The notes under the pieces are model-generated. The model was given only the letters and a program-made list of their open reading frames with translations. It was not told where the DNA came from and did not search any database. Source: Acheta domesticus (Eukaryota; Arthropoda; Insecta; Orthoptera; Gryllidae). Taken from it: a stretch of DNA of 64,000 nt. Location of the stretch: assembly GCA_031308135.1 (NCBI GenBank), contig JAHLJT010008756.1, positions 75,995,397-76,059,396 on the forward strand, read 5' to 3'. A program made the translations under genes and the position numbers. This document shows positions 12,729 to 52,607 of the stretch, one piece after another (the stretch's first letter is position 1; the number at the start of each line of letters is the position of its first letter).

Positions 12729-14142
12729 TGGAAAACGCACCAGCGAAAGTGTACACCGAGGAGAAAAGTGAAGAAGATCGCACCTTCCTACCGTGGCAAG
12801 CCGCAGAACTCCGATCCCGCCAAGGTGGGAAGAAACGCGCACCGCCACAGAGACAGAAGAGCAACATCGGACCCTCTTCACCAAACGTGGTACCACCATC
12901 CGCCTTGCAAAATCCTGCAAAGATAACTCCGCAAAGAAATGAAAGCATCATCGCTGAATCTATATTCGGCATAGATGTGACTGTCACGGAGATCGATCCG
13001 CGACAAAACTTTCTCGCAAATTACGCCACGCTCGACGACATTGCCATCGAAACATTCGATGCATATGAGCCAGACGTGAAGCAACTCGACCGAACGCTAG
13101 CCAGAGAGGAGTTCCAATACTACTCAACGGCATTGCTGTGGATGAGGTTGATCGACGTCAAGGCCAAATTAGGCAGGTAGAGCTTGACGAGCGCTGAGAA
13201 AGACATCCGCATAGCTACCGCGGATAAGGCATTCAATGTGCCACAATCAATCTACACATATCTTAGACTGGAAATGTGACAGACAAAATGGGCAAAGAGA
13301 CAGAGACAGAGGTGCCAACCTTACCCGTCACTTCGGTGCAAAGATTAGGAGGATGTCACGCCTCAGATATTTTTGTCGAGTCCCATGGTCTGTTCGAAGA
13401 AGTTCCGTCACAGGGCATCGCTGCAGATGTAGTGATGGCGGCCGCCTCAGCAGAGAACAATCCCACGCCTAGTTTCAAAGTAGTGGGTTCACAGATCACA
13501 AGTAATCTTGTGGGCTGGAATGGACACATCGGGATACGCAGACAGGAGATACGGCAGAGGCTTCAGAGCCACGGGATCACCGCAACGCAATTCCCAGAAT
13601 TCGCGACGAATACCAGATTACACTTGAAATACATATTATCTATTTCAGACATAGTGGGAATATTTGAGACCTTCAGAAACGAAAAGGTTATATTCCGGAA
13701 TCTAACCATCGCTGGGGGAGAAACTCAGATCATCAAGACAACGCCAATATCCACTGAGGATCAAGACCGAATGTGGAGAGAGAGATCGGTGAAGCCAACA
13801 TCCTCTGCCTGTGACTCAACAGCGCAAATTGGAGCCACATACTTGTTTGGCTTCGAACTCTCAAAGGAACAGGGGCCAGGCGCCACTACCGCAGAGAGAG
13901 CGCCAAATTGGAGCTGTCTACGCTCAATACCAACGCCATGGGTGATGCCTGATGCATGGGCGGAAAACCGGAACAGTCGGAGAAACTTCCCTGATGGCAT
14001 AGACACCGACAGATACCGAGGCCTTGGCAAGCGCCAAGATGTGACATTGTCTGACTGTGTCAGACGGATGATCAAGACAAAGCGCTGTGCTAAGCCACCT
14101 AGCAGTCTCAATGCCAGTAATGCACGCCAGCACAAGGCATAG
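12729..14142 (+). pseudogene. Broken capsid- or Gag-like ORF, possible paleovirus
   Basis: An ATG at 12729 opens a frame that runs to a TAG at 13178-13180. The same frame continues in sense for about 30 more codons, then a one-base shift near 13267 moves the protein into the frame 13276-14142, which stays open for 288 codons. The total is about 470 residues. The N-terminal 60 residues are basic and Pro/Gln-rich, followed by a globular-looking region rich in charged and aromatic residues. There is no CCHC zinc knuckle, protease, RT or polymerase motif. Base composition (near 50% GC) contrasts with the AT-rich flanks. No LTR is seen. It resembles structural proteins of RNA viruses or Gag-like proteins more than any host enzyme; the family is inferred, not shown. 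Confidence 0.4.
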
Positions 14143-14259
14143 GAGACGCGCAACACTTTCATCGCCAGTAACGCTGTCACGCACGAGGCGACTGAAGTAC
14201 AAAACCATTACCTGTAACGCTTTCAATAGCACGAGGTATGGAACACTTAGCATAAATAC

Positions 14260-16500
14260 AAGACTAAGGGGGGGGATAATAACAAGATTTTTAATCTTGA
14301 AATTATTATCTTTGTCAAATTGTATTAAATTAAATATTCATCACTTGCTAGTGCCTTTGCAGATAGGATATTTTTTTAATTGAGCTAAACAAATATGATT
14401 GTTAGGAAATTGGTATTGCTAGAATCCTGCATGCACGGTTCTTACGCATTCCAGGTTTTTAATTTCTCCGACTTCTCTATTTTTTCCGGTCCTGCAATTT
14501 CCTTTTTGAAGGTTATGTTAACGTTTAATTTTTTCCACAAATAACAAAGTTATCCATTTTTATTCGGGTGAAAATTAAAGAAAATGTAAATTTAATATTA
14601 AATAAACTATTTCAATTACATAAGTTCAATTTCAAATAAAACAATTACAAAATAAAATTATTGAAAAAACAAACAAAAGCTTGAACCACCCATTGTGACG
14701 ACTGAGTCAGCAAACGAAATTATCCAAGAATGAATGCTGTTTTGGCAGTCATTGCTTGCATTTCTTCTTAAGTTGAGACTTTTCTCTTTAAATGGTTTCT
14801 CACCTTTCATTACACTTAAAAGTATTTGTTCTGTTTCTGCACATACTTTTACACGTATTTGTATTAGCCACTCAAAATACCGCGAGGTAAAAACAATTTA
14901 AACGCATTTAAAACAAAATTCATCTGACCTTCTTCAACGATAAAATTTTTATGTGCAGATTTAATTAGGAACAATTTCTACTTTAAATATTGTATATCTA
15001 GGAAACCACCGAAATAAGTTAAACTTCCGGAATTTTCGAAAATTAAAAGAGTGAAAGAAAATCTGAACATACACCACTTTAATATGATTGCATCGCTCCT
15101 TCCGGGAAAGTAATGAAAAAATTGGAAGAATTTTTTTGAAAACTTCGTATTTTTAAAATCACGCTTATTTAATGCGAATTTGTGACATTGCGAACTACTC
15201 ACATTTCAAAAACATTGTAAAGACCTTGTTTTCCAAAAAAATGTAGTCTTATTTTTGAAGGACAGACTTTAAGAAACACATCATTTTCAATATTGCAATT
15301 GTAGAAAGCCCCCTTTGGCGTATTTCGGAATCAATGGTGTCCAAAACGCGTATTTCCGTCAAATAATCATATTCTATAACGATACTTTATTAGAGGAAGA
15401 AAATATAGATTTGTACTCTTATATGTATTTAGTGCGTCATTTCGTAGTAGTATGTAATTACAAGTCTTCTTTGACGAGTAAATTTCATTGTGAAATTGTC
15501 TTGTATGAAAAGCGAAAGATTCGTACTAGAATAGCATCTAAAACTGTTCCCTTTTTGTTATCTAATGTAACACTATATAATAATAATCGCTTTTATTAAT
15601 TTGAATTTTTCTCGATGGATCGTACTTTACTTTTCTTGTTTTCCATACATTTCTAAAAACATCATATAGTATTAGGCAAATTAATTTAATTCAAAACCGT
15701 GTAACTTTTGTTCATTAGAGGAAAACAAAATTCACTAGATACTAGTTTCTTTTCCTCTTTACACTGGACTGCCCGCTCTATACAGTTTGCAATTTTCTCA
15801 TGCTTATTAATATCAGTGCCACCAGCATGTACGTGTATGAAACAGTGCAACGGAAGATCAAGTAGTGAACAATGAAGAAGCAGAAAAATCGATAATCCAC
15901 AGTAGAAATAGAATATTTTGACATTGCTTCAAAATATACATAGAGTATTTAATGTTCTATAGTATTGATTTATCTTTAAGTTATCCCAAGTATTCAAAAG
16001 ACACTCCTGTTAAGAGCGCATCTGAAGCGCCCTATCTCTAGTTTCGTGTTTGGTGAGAGTTTCCCAGTACTCCTAATCCAGATACTTTGGATTTCATCAA
16101 AGATTTGCGTACTGAAAGTAATTGCCAGGACCAGTATCACCGGCATCCAAGAGTTTATTCAAAGATGTTACTTTGAATTCGTAATTAAATTATAAGACTT
16201 TAAAATTATATATTAATATAATGCCATTAAATGTAAAAACGCGAGAAAATAAAACATCCTGTTTTATTATTTGATTACTTGCTGCAGGAGTCATGGAACG
16301 CGGTTTATAATACTATTGATACAAACGATAAATATTTTTTTTTCAACGCTTTCATTTCATTTTAACACTTGCTTTCCTCTTCAGAAAAGAAAATTAAATA
16401 TTTCACGCAAAAGCAATTCTTGGATAACACAAGGGATTAGAACATCATGTAAAAACAAAAGAGTTCTTTCTTTCATTTCTAAGCATCATAACGTACCTCG
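14260..16500. other. No gene recognised
   Basis: AT-rich. A perfect short hairpin, GATTTTTAATC, sits at 14286. Open stretches at 14978-15202 (-) and 15315-15599 (+) have AT-rich, low-complexity composition and no recognisable motif. Confidence 0.45.
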
Positions 16501-16535
16501 AAGATTTCCTCCTGTACTTTAAAAAATACAAATCA

Positions 16536-18640
16536 TTGTTAAGAAAAGTCATAAGGCAGGCTAAAATCATGAAACACGATCAGGATATTTTGAACTCAAA
16601 TAACAAAACAAAATCAATGTGGAATATAGTAAAAAATGCGACCAAACCAACTAGAAACCTTGTAGAGAATGTTGTTTTAAAAGATAACGATAGAGATGTG
16701 AACGATCCGGCAACAGTGGCTAGTCTCTTTAACCAATACTTTTCGAGAATTGCTGTCGATCTCACTAAGGGTTTTCAGCCACAAAATTCACATTTGACGT
16801 ATCACTAAAAATCATAGACACTTTGTTCGTTTCCGAAACCTCTTCCTACGAAATTCTCAAAATAATCGGTAAATTAAAAAATAAATATTCGACCGGTTTA
16901 GATGAATTTCCAGATTGTTTGTTAAAGACGTGTGCCCCAGCCATTATTCACCCGTTCACTCACATAATTAATGCATCCTTATGCACAGGAATTTTTCCAG
17001 ATATTTTTAAAACAGCTAAGATTAAGCAGCTCTTCAAAAGAGGCAACAAAAATGAAATTCAAAATTATAGGCGAATTTCTCTTTTGTCAGTTTTTTCAAA
17101 AATATTAGAGAGACTTTTTTATGTGCGAATGGAAACCTTTCTCAATAAATACGACGCGTTTGCAAATTGCCAACATGGATTCCGGAAATCAAAATCTACG
17201 GAAACAGCCATTTTTTTCTTTTCTTAAAGATGTTGCCTCATCATTGGATCAAAACGAAGCAACTATTGGAATATATTTAGATCTTAGCTTTTGACGTCAT
17301 TGATCATAACATTTTACTTTCAAAATTACCTTCGTATGGAATCCGTGGTATTGCTCTAGATTGGCTATGTTCGTACCTTAAACAACGATCTCAGAGAGTA
17401 GAAATATCTTACTGGAATGATGGAACTTTATGTACACACCTTTCCGGTTCTTTGCCAATCGCACGCGGAGTCCCGCAAGGATCGATTTTAGACCCTATTC
17501 TCTTTCTGTTATACGTAAATGACATGCCCTTAGCGATTCGAAACGGAAGAACAGTTCTCTTTGCGGATGATACATATATTCTTTGTAACAAAGGAACCGT
17601 AAATAGTACAATATCAGACGTTTCAAATTGGTTCCGTAATAACAAATTAACAGTAAATGAAAAGAAAACTGTTTCAATCCAGTTTTCCATTTCAAATAAA
17701 AAATTCTGTACTCCATTGAAAATGAACGGTGTGCCATTGACTGATAATGTAACAAAATTTTTAGGTCTATCAATTCAGTCAAACCTCAAATGGAATGCCC
17801 ACTTAAATGAATTGAACACAAAATTAAGTTCATTATTAATTAAGTTCATTATTCATATTCATTATTAATTAAGTTCATTAAGTTCATATTTTATTATATA
17901 GGAGCGAATATTTTGTCAACAAAACTCGAAAAAAAACTCTCTTTTCTGTATTCAAAATTCGACTAGAATATGGTTTAGGATAGAGACCACAGAATTATGA
18001 AAACGTGCACAAAATTCACGTCTCCCCATAGCTCGTCATACGCAGTTTTTAACTGTTTTTGACGTAAATAAATAAATAAATAAAATAAATATGCTACGCG
18101 TTCAGAATTCTTCCAAATTCCGTCAGCTTTCATACAGCTCGTTGTGTATATTTTGCCAATGTTCACTCCCGCCTGAGACATGGCATTATATTCTGAGGAA
18201 ACACATCTTATAGCTCCCAGACTTTCAGATTACAAAAAAGAATTGTACGAATAATAAGCAAATCCAACCTACGTGATTCTTGTAAGTCTCTCTTTATTAA
18301 TCTAGGAATTTTACCACTACCTTGTCTCCTGATTTACGAATCAGTAGTTTTTGTCAAAAATGACTTAAGGGCGGGAATATATTTTCAGCAAACGCCGATG
18401 TCTATAAGTATAACACAGGACGTAGAAATCATATTCATCAGGTGGCAGTATCAACAGCTCACTACAAAAAATTCACATACAATTCATGTACATTACTCTA
18501 CAACACTTTGCCAGATGACATTAAACGATTAAATTCGATAGAAAAGTTTACGTCCTAAGTAAAATATTTTCTCCTGCATAAATGTTTCTATACAATTCGA
18601 GACCATACCGAGCATCAAAAAGGAAAGTAGCATTAATTTT
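16536..18640 (+). pseudogene. LINE (non-LTR) reverse transcriptase, CR1/Jockey-like
   Basis: Three frames together cover a non-LTR retrotransposon ORF2. First comes a pre-RT region with MWNIVKNATKP (about 16618) and FNQYFSRIA. Next are fingers/palm blocks with STGLDEFPDCLLK (about 16890), NYRRISLLSVFSKILER, and QHGFRKSKSTETA. Then come GVPQGSILDPILFLLYVNDM (17467-17526) and the catalytic FADD at 17560-17571, followed by NWFRNNKLTVNEKKT. A C-terminal tail appears near 18490 (TLLYNTLPDDIKRL...CFYTIRD). Multiple frameshifts and a 100-bp insertion near 17980 disable it. The endonuclease domain and 5' end are not visible, so the copy is probably 5'-truncated. The 3' UTR runs to about 18850. Confidence 0.85.
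17889..18085 (+). repeat. Direct repeat, copy 1, inside the LINE
   Basis: About 190 bp beginning TTTTATTATATAGGAGCGAA. It includes part of the LINE coding region and a 100-bp tail-like insert (AATTATGAAAACGTGCAC... to AAATAAATAAATA). It matches 18981-19160 with few differences. Confidence 0.75.
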
Positions 18641-18980
18641 AACAATGATAGTTAATGTAATTATTTATTATTTGGACTGTATAATTCTAAAGAACCTGTA
18701 ACAAGTATTGTACCACAGTTTCTGGGTTGATGGCCCCCATCTCGATCAGGTTTTTCGTCCAGTTTGCCTGAGCCTTGAGCAAATGCTGAGATGGTCCCTT
18801 GTTTTGCTTCTGGACATAAATGTAACTTCATTATTTGTGCACGTCTTCTGAATTTCAGTGGGAAATATAGTTATTCAAATTATCGTTTTCCATATTATCG
18901 CGGCGAAAAGTATTATTCTTTCATGAAGAACATGAGGGTTCAGGGCAGGAATTTATAGCTAATTTACCTTTGAAAATAGA

Positions 18981-19160
18981 TTTTATTATATAGGAGCGAA
19001 TATTTTGTCAACAAAACTCGAAAAAAATCTCTCTTTTCTGTATTCAAAACTCGACTAGAATATGGTTTAGGATAGAGATCACAGAATTATGAAAACGTGC
19101 ACATTTTCTCCCCATAGCTCGTCACTTGCAGTTTTTAACTGTTAACGTAAATAAATAAAT
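18981..19160 (+). repeat. Direct repeat, copy 2, downstream of the LINE
   Basis: Second copy of 17889-18085, about 1.09 kb downstream. It keeps the LINE frame better (SVFKTRLEYGLG) up to the same insertion junction. The pair suggests a segmental duplication, or two nested copies of the same interrupted LINE. Confidence 0.7.
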
Positions 19161-19340
19161 TAAACACATTATTTTCTACGAAACAAAATTTCATGAACTT
19201 TCCTTTCTTTTTCAGAGTTAAAATTTTCCATGACAATTCAAGGTTATACATAAAAACATGACGATTTGAGGACACCTTTGCATTTTCCTAGAATATAATT
19301 CTCTCTTTTAGTCAATAGCTATGCAATGTTTCATCTTATA

Positions 19341-19545
19341 CTTCGATTAGTCTATAATGGCCGATGACATTAAGTCATTGTTCAACCACCTACCTTATAA
19401 ACAATCATTTTAACGGTGACAAGCACATTTCTGAGGGCACGAGCTCCGTTGACAAGGACATTCGTCAATTAATTAAAAATATTAATTTTATAAGGCAGGA
19501 GGTGTAACAATGACCTAATATCATCGGCCACTATAGAAAATCGAA
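19341..19545. mobile_element. Short MITE-like inverted repeat, 205 bp
   Basis: The left arm (19341-19372), starting CTTCGATTAGTCTATAATGG, pairs with the reverse complement of 19515-19545 (CTTCGATTTTCTATAGTGGC...). Both continue CCGATGA(C/T)ATTA. The loop is about 140 bp. No clear target duplication. Confidence 0.55.
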
Positions 19546-19736
19546 GAATAACTCGTGCAGATCGGGAGGTGTACGTACGAGCGTTCGTCACCTCATTCGA
19601 GAGGGGTTAAATTTTGGATCAATTGATTACTGTATTTAAACAATCAAAATCGATTCAAATTCCAAGACAATATTAAAAATGTAAAAATGATCATGCTCTC
19701 TAGCGTTTCACATAGGATAGTATCACCTTCAGTTAC

Positions 19737-19770
19737 ACCATGGCCGTCTGTACTAGAGTCGGCCATGGTT
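19737..19770. repeat. Small palindrome
   Basis: GTTACACCATGGCC and GGCCATGGTTACAC form a near-perfect stem with a short loop around 19745-19760. The function is unknown. Confidence 0.5.
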
Positions 19771-19799
19771 ACACACAAATACTACCTAATATTAGGTGG

Positions 19800-21560
19800 A
19801 CATTGTACTTACAATTAGTGAATACTGTAGAAATTATCACAGGACTGTGACCCCATTCGAAAAACAACCAATGCCATCAAACCCGATGCCAATGGAGATA
19901 GCTTGGTTATTGGTTGTTACAGACGACGTAATATCTTTTCTCTTCAATGCCCTACTGACACAAGTTTGGAACGAATACGCTTTTGCAACTTACGTATTGG
20001 TCCATAAATTCTTCAAGTTTAAATCCAACTCGAAGAACATAAAATTAAGATAGTTTGCATTTTTAATATAAAAATGGTACTTACGTGTAAAGACCTTTAC
20101 TTTCACACTCTTATTTCATTAACACTTCAACATTTCCTGAACAATGACATTGAAATCTGGTACAAATCTAATTCACGCTTGTTGATTCTGAATTATCAGT
20201 TACAAAACAATGATTCATACGTCTTTTGTTCCGATGCTTACATGTTAGAAGCTCAATTGTTTCTCTCGTCTCGTCTTCCATAGTCCAACGCCAATTCGAC
20301 CGCTAGTCTTTGGAAATACACTGGAAAGAAATATCTCTTCGTCCTTCATATCATCCCAATGATTTTCCGAAAAGTAGTTTTCATTCACTAAGAGCCAGAG
20401 ATGTTTCGGAGCCAGATAAGAAGAAAACAGATAAGGGTCTTTCTTCTGTTACGCGTATTTTGTTACTGGTACAAAACGAAATGTTCAAACAATTAAAATC
20501 AAATTAATTGTTTGCAATTTTAAGCGTACACTACCGTAAAATTAGGTGATATTAAGGTTCCTATAAAAAATTGGATATTTATTGCTTACTTCTGAATTTT
20601 AGTTATTACTTATTACTGAGAAGATTAAAAATAATTATAATTAACAAGCTGAACCATAGAGATTTTCATCGCACAAAAGGAATAGCTGCAAAAAAGCCAT
20701 ATAATAGTATATTGTGTTAAAAGTTTTTAACATACAGTTTATCAAATAGTTTAAAGTTAAAAACATATTCAACACTATGCAATTATTTTATAATGATCTG
20801 CTTCTATGCTTTAGTAGGGCTACATGTTTTGAACAAAGCGACGTTAGGAACGAGTTATAAAATTTGTTCGATTGCAAACCAGCAACATTGTTAACAAGTT
20901 GCACACGCTATTTTTTGTTTAACAATTTTACAAAATTATTAGAGAGAATACTGAAGCGGTAACTTCAACAGCGTGGTATGTTCAGCGTTGCCAGATTTTC
21001 AAATGCATAACCATGTACCAACCTTCAAAAATCCTGGTACTTTCACTAAAATTCCTGGTACCAATGACAATTTATGAATTGTTCGTATAATAATTCTATT
21101 ATGTTTTAAGCGCCCAGGAAGTTAATTTAACTTAACTAGATATTGATTCATTTTATATCGATAAACTAAATGGAAGATGGTTCTATGTGGAATGGTCATA
21201 TCCTTTTCTACTACATCACGTACTAGAAATGCCATTTTATGTCATGTTTTTACGGTAGCGTTTTCACCAATATAGTTATTTGTAATATTGCTGATAGATT
21301 TAATTTTTTTAATACACTATAATAGACGAATCTTAAATCGTACGTCATTAATTACCGCACACATTACATCCTAGTATTTAAACGTATCTCAATTAAAATC
21401 CTAGTAAACATAATAGGATCCTGGTACGTCTCGCAACAGTGGGTATGTTATGCACATAAGCTATAAATCAGAGAATTATGAAAACGTGCACAAATTCACT
21501 TGTCCCCATTGTTCGTCACACAGTTTTTAACTGTTTTGACGGAAATAAATAAATGCTTTT
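19800..21560. other. No gene recognised; transposon tails only
   Basis: Several short open stretches (19796-20053, 20074-20283, 20310-20507) lack recognisable motifs. 21460-21555 is another copy of the AATTATGAAAACGTGCACAA tail seen at 17990, 19085 and, reversed, 56772-56860. Confidence 0.45.
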
Positions 21561-21565
21561 GGATT

Positions 21566-22474
21566 AGTGTTGCCATATGCCTGCAACCAGTTTTCCCCAG
21601 ATGACGTGGTAAAAACCACTTAAATTTAAAATAAACCACCAAATAATTAAATATATTTTTAAAGATATTTACGTAAAGTAAGGGGTAGTAAATTAAAAAA
21701 ACAATAGATAAAAATTATAACATTTAATTAAAATATTATGTGTAATTTAAAATCACAGATCTTGTAGAAACATATGTTTATTAAAACAAAACGAATCAAA
21801 TCAATTAGAGCCCGCGAAATACAATAACTCATTCTTATTTCAAGTATAAAATCAACAACACGTACATCAATGTTTTGTAGCTCGTATATTTTCGTTGTTA
21901 AAACGTTTTTAACATTGATGAAGTTGGTATGAAATGTTGACAACCACTAGACTAAGCAAGCCACCCGCAACTATAAGATTTTGCTTAATACGCTTAGTTA
22001 TATTTGAATAATTACACCCCTGCACTAAACTTAGGGAACTATTTTTGTTTTGTGATACAAAATAGTAATGTGACCAATCGTCCTCCTATAGGAAGGACAG
22101 TCCTTAGATTCCGCCCTTCCTCGAAAGGTGTCCGTCTACCTGTCCTTTTCAATATTTTAAAACTAATGTGTCAATCTAGTTAATCAAGTGAGAAATCTAG
22201 ATTGAATGTCGATATGCTAGCTGCAGCACTTACCATAAAATCCAATATGAAGGCTATTTCTCGATCCAAAATTTCCAATATATTGTTAGAAAATGATTTA
22301 TTAAAAAAATATTCATTCAATGGTAAAAATCCTCATTTAATTAAATAATTAAAAGGGATGTAAGGATAATTAGTATATTATTTTGAATTAATAAAATGTT
22401 AAATTTATTTCGTTGAACTTTTTCGTCACTACAGACAAAAAGGGGCAAACACTAAACCAGGCAACACTGCCTTG
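21566..22474. mobile_element. Possible hAT-like element, TIR AGTGTTGCC
   Basis: The left end (TAGTGTTGCCATATG at about 21565) and the reverse complement of the right end (CAGTGTTGCCTGG, ending about 22471) share AGTGTTGCC. The outside octamers TTTTGGAT and CCTTGAAT match at five of eight positions, so a target duplication is only suggestive. There is no transposase inside. Confidence 0.35.
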
Positions 22475-22639
22475 AATACGAATCTATTGATAGCTGATTG
22501 TTGTTACTTGTTCACATGAGTGATCGTATGGAAATTGATTCAATATAACCGAGTAAATTATTATGAAGTTGTTAAAGCTGAATTGTCGCTGATTCCTAAA
22601 AAATCAGCGGAAAATTATTAACTAAATTAAATTATTAAC

Positions 22640-23025
22640 TTTAGAGATTTTTCCTTCAAATAAAATTTGTTGTCCAAAGTGAGTTCTTTCAATAAAGTCA
22701 TGTAAATTTTTTTGAAAATTTTACTAGTTTTTGCGCAATATTGCACTATATTTGAAATTTTAAAAAAAATTACAAAAACTTGGATTTTCTCAAAAACTGA
22801 TCCAAATTACTCCATTTTCTCACAAATGGCTTCAAAGTTTTTCTTCAAACATGTCGAACGGATAGTGCTAATTGCACTCTTTAATATAGCGTAAAGTTAA
22901 TTTTGGGGTATCTTTTTGTTTTTTGAAAAATTATTGGCATGTCCGTAAATCTAGCCGAGACCAAACGAAACAGAAAACCAATACGGGAAAGCCTGTGCCA
23001 TTCTGTAGCACCATAGTTTACTTAT
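22640..23025 (+). repeat. 1.6-kb repeat family, partial copy A
   Basis: Starts with GATTTTTCCTTCAAATAAAA and ends GTGCCATTCTGTAGCACCA. It is an internally deleted version of the full copy at 47577-49237. Confidence 0.7.
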
Positions 23026-23699
23026 CGCTTAATTTTTCTTTCTGAACAAATAAATTCATTTATTTTTAAATAAACAATTTACATGTTTCTGGAGTGTTTC
23101 TCTGCTTCTACAATGCAATTGTCTTGAAATCAATTTTTAAAACCAACTTTTGAGTGCTTATTGCGGCTTAACCATTCGGAATATCCACGTAGGTTATTAG
23201 ACAAAATATATTTAGAATTGTCTTAAGAACTTATTTTCGAAATTTCGACGTTTCTTCTCCGGACACCATGTATATATAAGATTTTTTTGGTTATTTGATA
23301 GAAAAACATCTGGCAAACATATTTTCGTATGTAGCCACTATTCTTTGTCTCGGGCCGGTTCAGCTTGCGCATGTACACCCCTTTCTGGATTTAAAGGAGA
23401 AATGCAGCGGAGTCAGGGGAAGTTGTCCGTGTCCTCAGAAGCGTCCAGCTCCCCACGCGGGCAAGTAGGAACTGCGGACGCGGTTTGACGTGTCTGACTC
23501 AATACAAGTATTATTTGTATTAATTGTGTATTAAATGTATAAGCCGGACAACTCATATCACGTATATTTTCATACAGTTAAATAATACATGCACCGAAAA
23601 CAACACATCGTTATTCTAAACAACTAGCTTCCTCCTTTCACAGTCGTCACATGTCCGCTTGTCTCCACTACAATGGTGGTCTTCAAATCATTCCGCGTC

Positions 23700-23859
23700 A
23701 CCAGCGCTCTGGGTGAATCTGATTTGATTTGATTTATTTTGGTCTGTGAAAACTTTATATGACGTATGGGGGAGAAGTTTATTTGCGAACGTTTTCTTAA
23801 GTTCCACAATTCCTTCCCAACATTTTAAGTATAAACACGATGGTTGAAAGACGAATAGA

Positions 23860-23896
<37 letters not shown>

Positions 23897-24180
23897 AAAT
23901 TTTAAAAAGGGCGAGATTAGCAACATTTGCAAAACTAGATATTTCTTTCCCGAGTTATAGAAAACGTACTTGCAACGGTAAACGCAATGCAGATGCAATT
24001 TTTCTGCACTGCTAACAAAATAGTAACTCACCCTCACCTCTACTCCTACTACTAAAAGCAAAAGGAGTTCTCAACAAAACGTGCGCATAGTGAAGCTACA
24101 TGTACGTCCAAAAGCAAAACAAGGGGCCATCTCAGCATTTTCTTAATGGCTCAAGGAAACTGGATAAAAACCTGATGGAG
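23700..24180 (-). mobile_element. LINE 3' tail, inverted orientation
   Basis: The reverse complement matches 27480-27960. It includes the 3' UTR motif CATCAGGTTTTTATCC-like near 24170, the CTCACCCTCACCTCTACTCC block and the AAATCAAATCAAAT end at 23720. It contains an ATT microsatellite. It lies about 400 bp upstream of the esterase start exon. Confidence 0.7.
23861..23896. repeat. (ATT)n microsatellite
   Basis: About 11 ATT repeats within the inverted LINE tail. Confidence 0.9.
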
Positions 24181-24512
24181 ATGGGGAACTAGTTTCATTC
24201 TATTCCAATGCCTTTGAAAGGTGCCAAGCATTTCTGAGTGAATGAGTGTGAAGTGACTGTAAAAAGTGTCTAACAAAAACAGTGTACGTGTGTCTAAGAA
24301 AACTATTGTTTAACTGTGAAAATAGTGCTACAGGAAAATCACAGATATTGTTAAGAACTTGTGGACTATATATATAGCAGAGTGATAAATGATTTAATAG
24401 GAAAACAATCTACTTCGCCAGGTTTTAGCTCATCTGATAAGTTCTTCTTTGTGAGCTACCCCACCAGCGAGTGAGAGGCTTGCTTTTGCTCTGAATAGGG
24501 ATGTTATAGCTT

Positions 24513-24547
24513 TAATAATAATAATAAGAAGAAGAAGAAGAAGAAGA
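24513..24547. repeat. (TAA)n(GAA)n microsatellite just before the esterase start
   Basis: TAA repeats pass into AGA repeats at 24513-24547, ending one base before an in-frame upstream ATG at 24548 and about 50 bp before the probable initiator ATG. Confidence 0.85.
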
Positions 24548-24576
24548 ATGAATTTTTGTGACAGTCTACAACCGAA

Positions 24577-24584
24577 TGTTTCAG
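24577..24584 (+). promoter_or_regulatory. Candidate 3' splice site for the leader exon
   Basis: TGTTTCAG/G directly 5' of the start-codon exon. Its use would place the transcription start farther upstream and skip the ATG at 24548. Confidence 0.45.
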
Positions 24585-24598
24585 GCTGCCCCGTCATC

Positions 24599-52188
<27,590 letters not shown>

Positions 52189-52607
52189 ACGCCGACGTTA
52201 GAAAGAGGATTTTTCCGTGGTTGTGGACATCCAACTCAAATATGTAATAAGGCAAATAGGTATTTCGGGTAGTAAATACGAGTAATTAATTCTTAATCCG
52301 TAATCAGTTTTTAAGTAAATTAATACTAATGTTTATTAGTTAATATGTTGTAGTTTGATATTGTAAATATGTATCATACGTGCCACAAAAACACGTAATT
52401 AGTAAATGAAATTATTGCTCTTTGGCCAAATTGACTTGTTGATAACTTATATGCTTTCACATGGGACGGAACCCCGCTTGATAAACGTGTTGATATATAA
52501 AGCAGGCGAAGTGACATTGAAATCGACGAAGTCGAGCTTACTTCGCAGCTGACTACTACTTTCCCAATCTACGTGAGGATTTTTATGACGGAACATGATG
52601 GTTTTAA

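Noticed and set aside
14978..15599. Open stretches 14978-15202 (-) and 15315-15599 (+) as small genes
   Set aside because: AT-rich composition, no domain, no splice-bounded structure and no duplicated copy.
24548..24598. Upstream in-frame ATG as esterase start
   Set aside because: It would place 17 polar residues before an obvious signal peptide, and an acceptor-like TGTTTCAG lies between it and the ATG at 24599.
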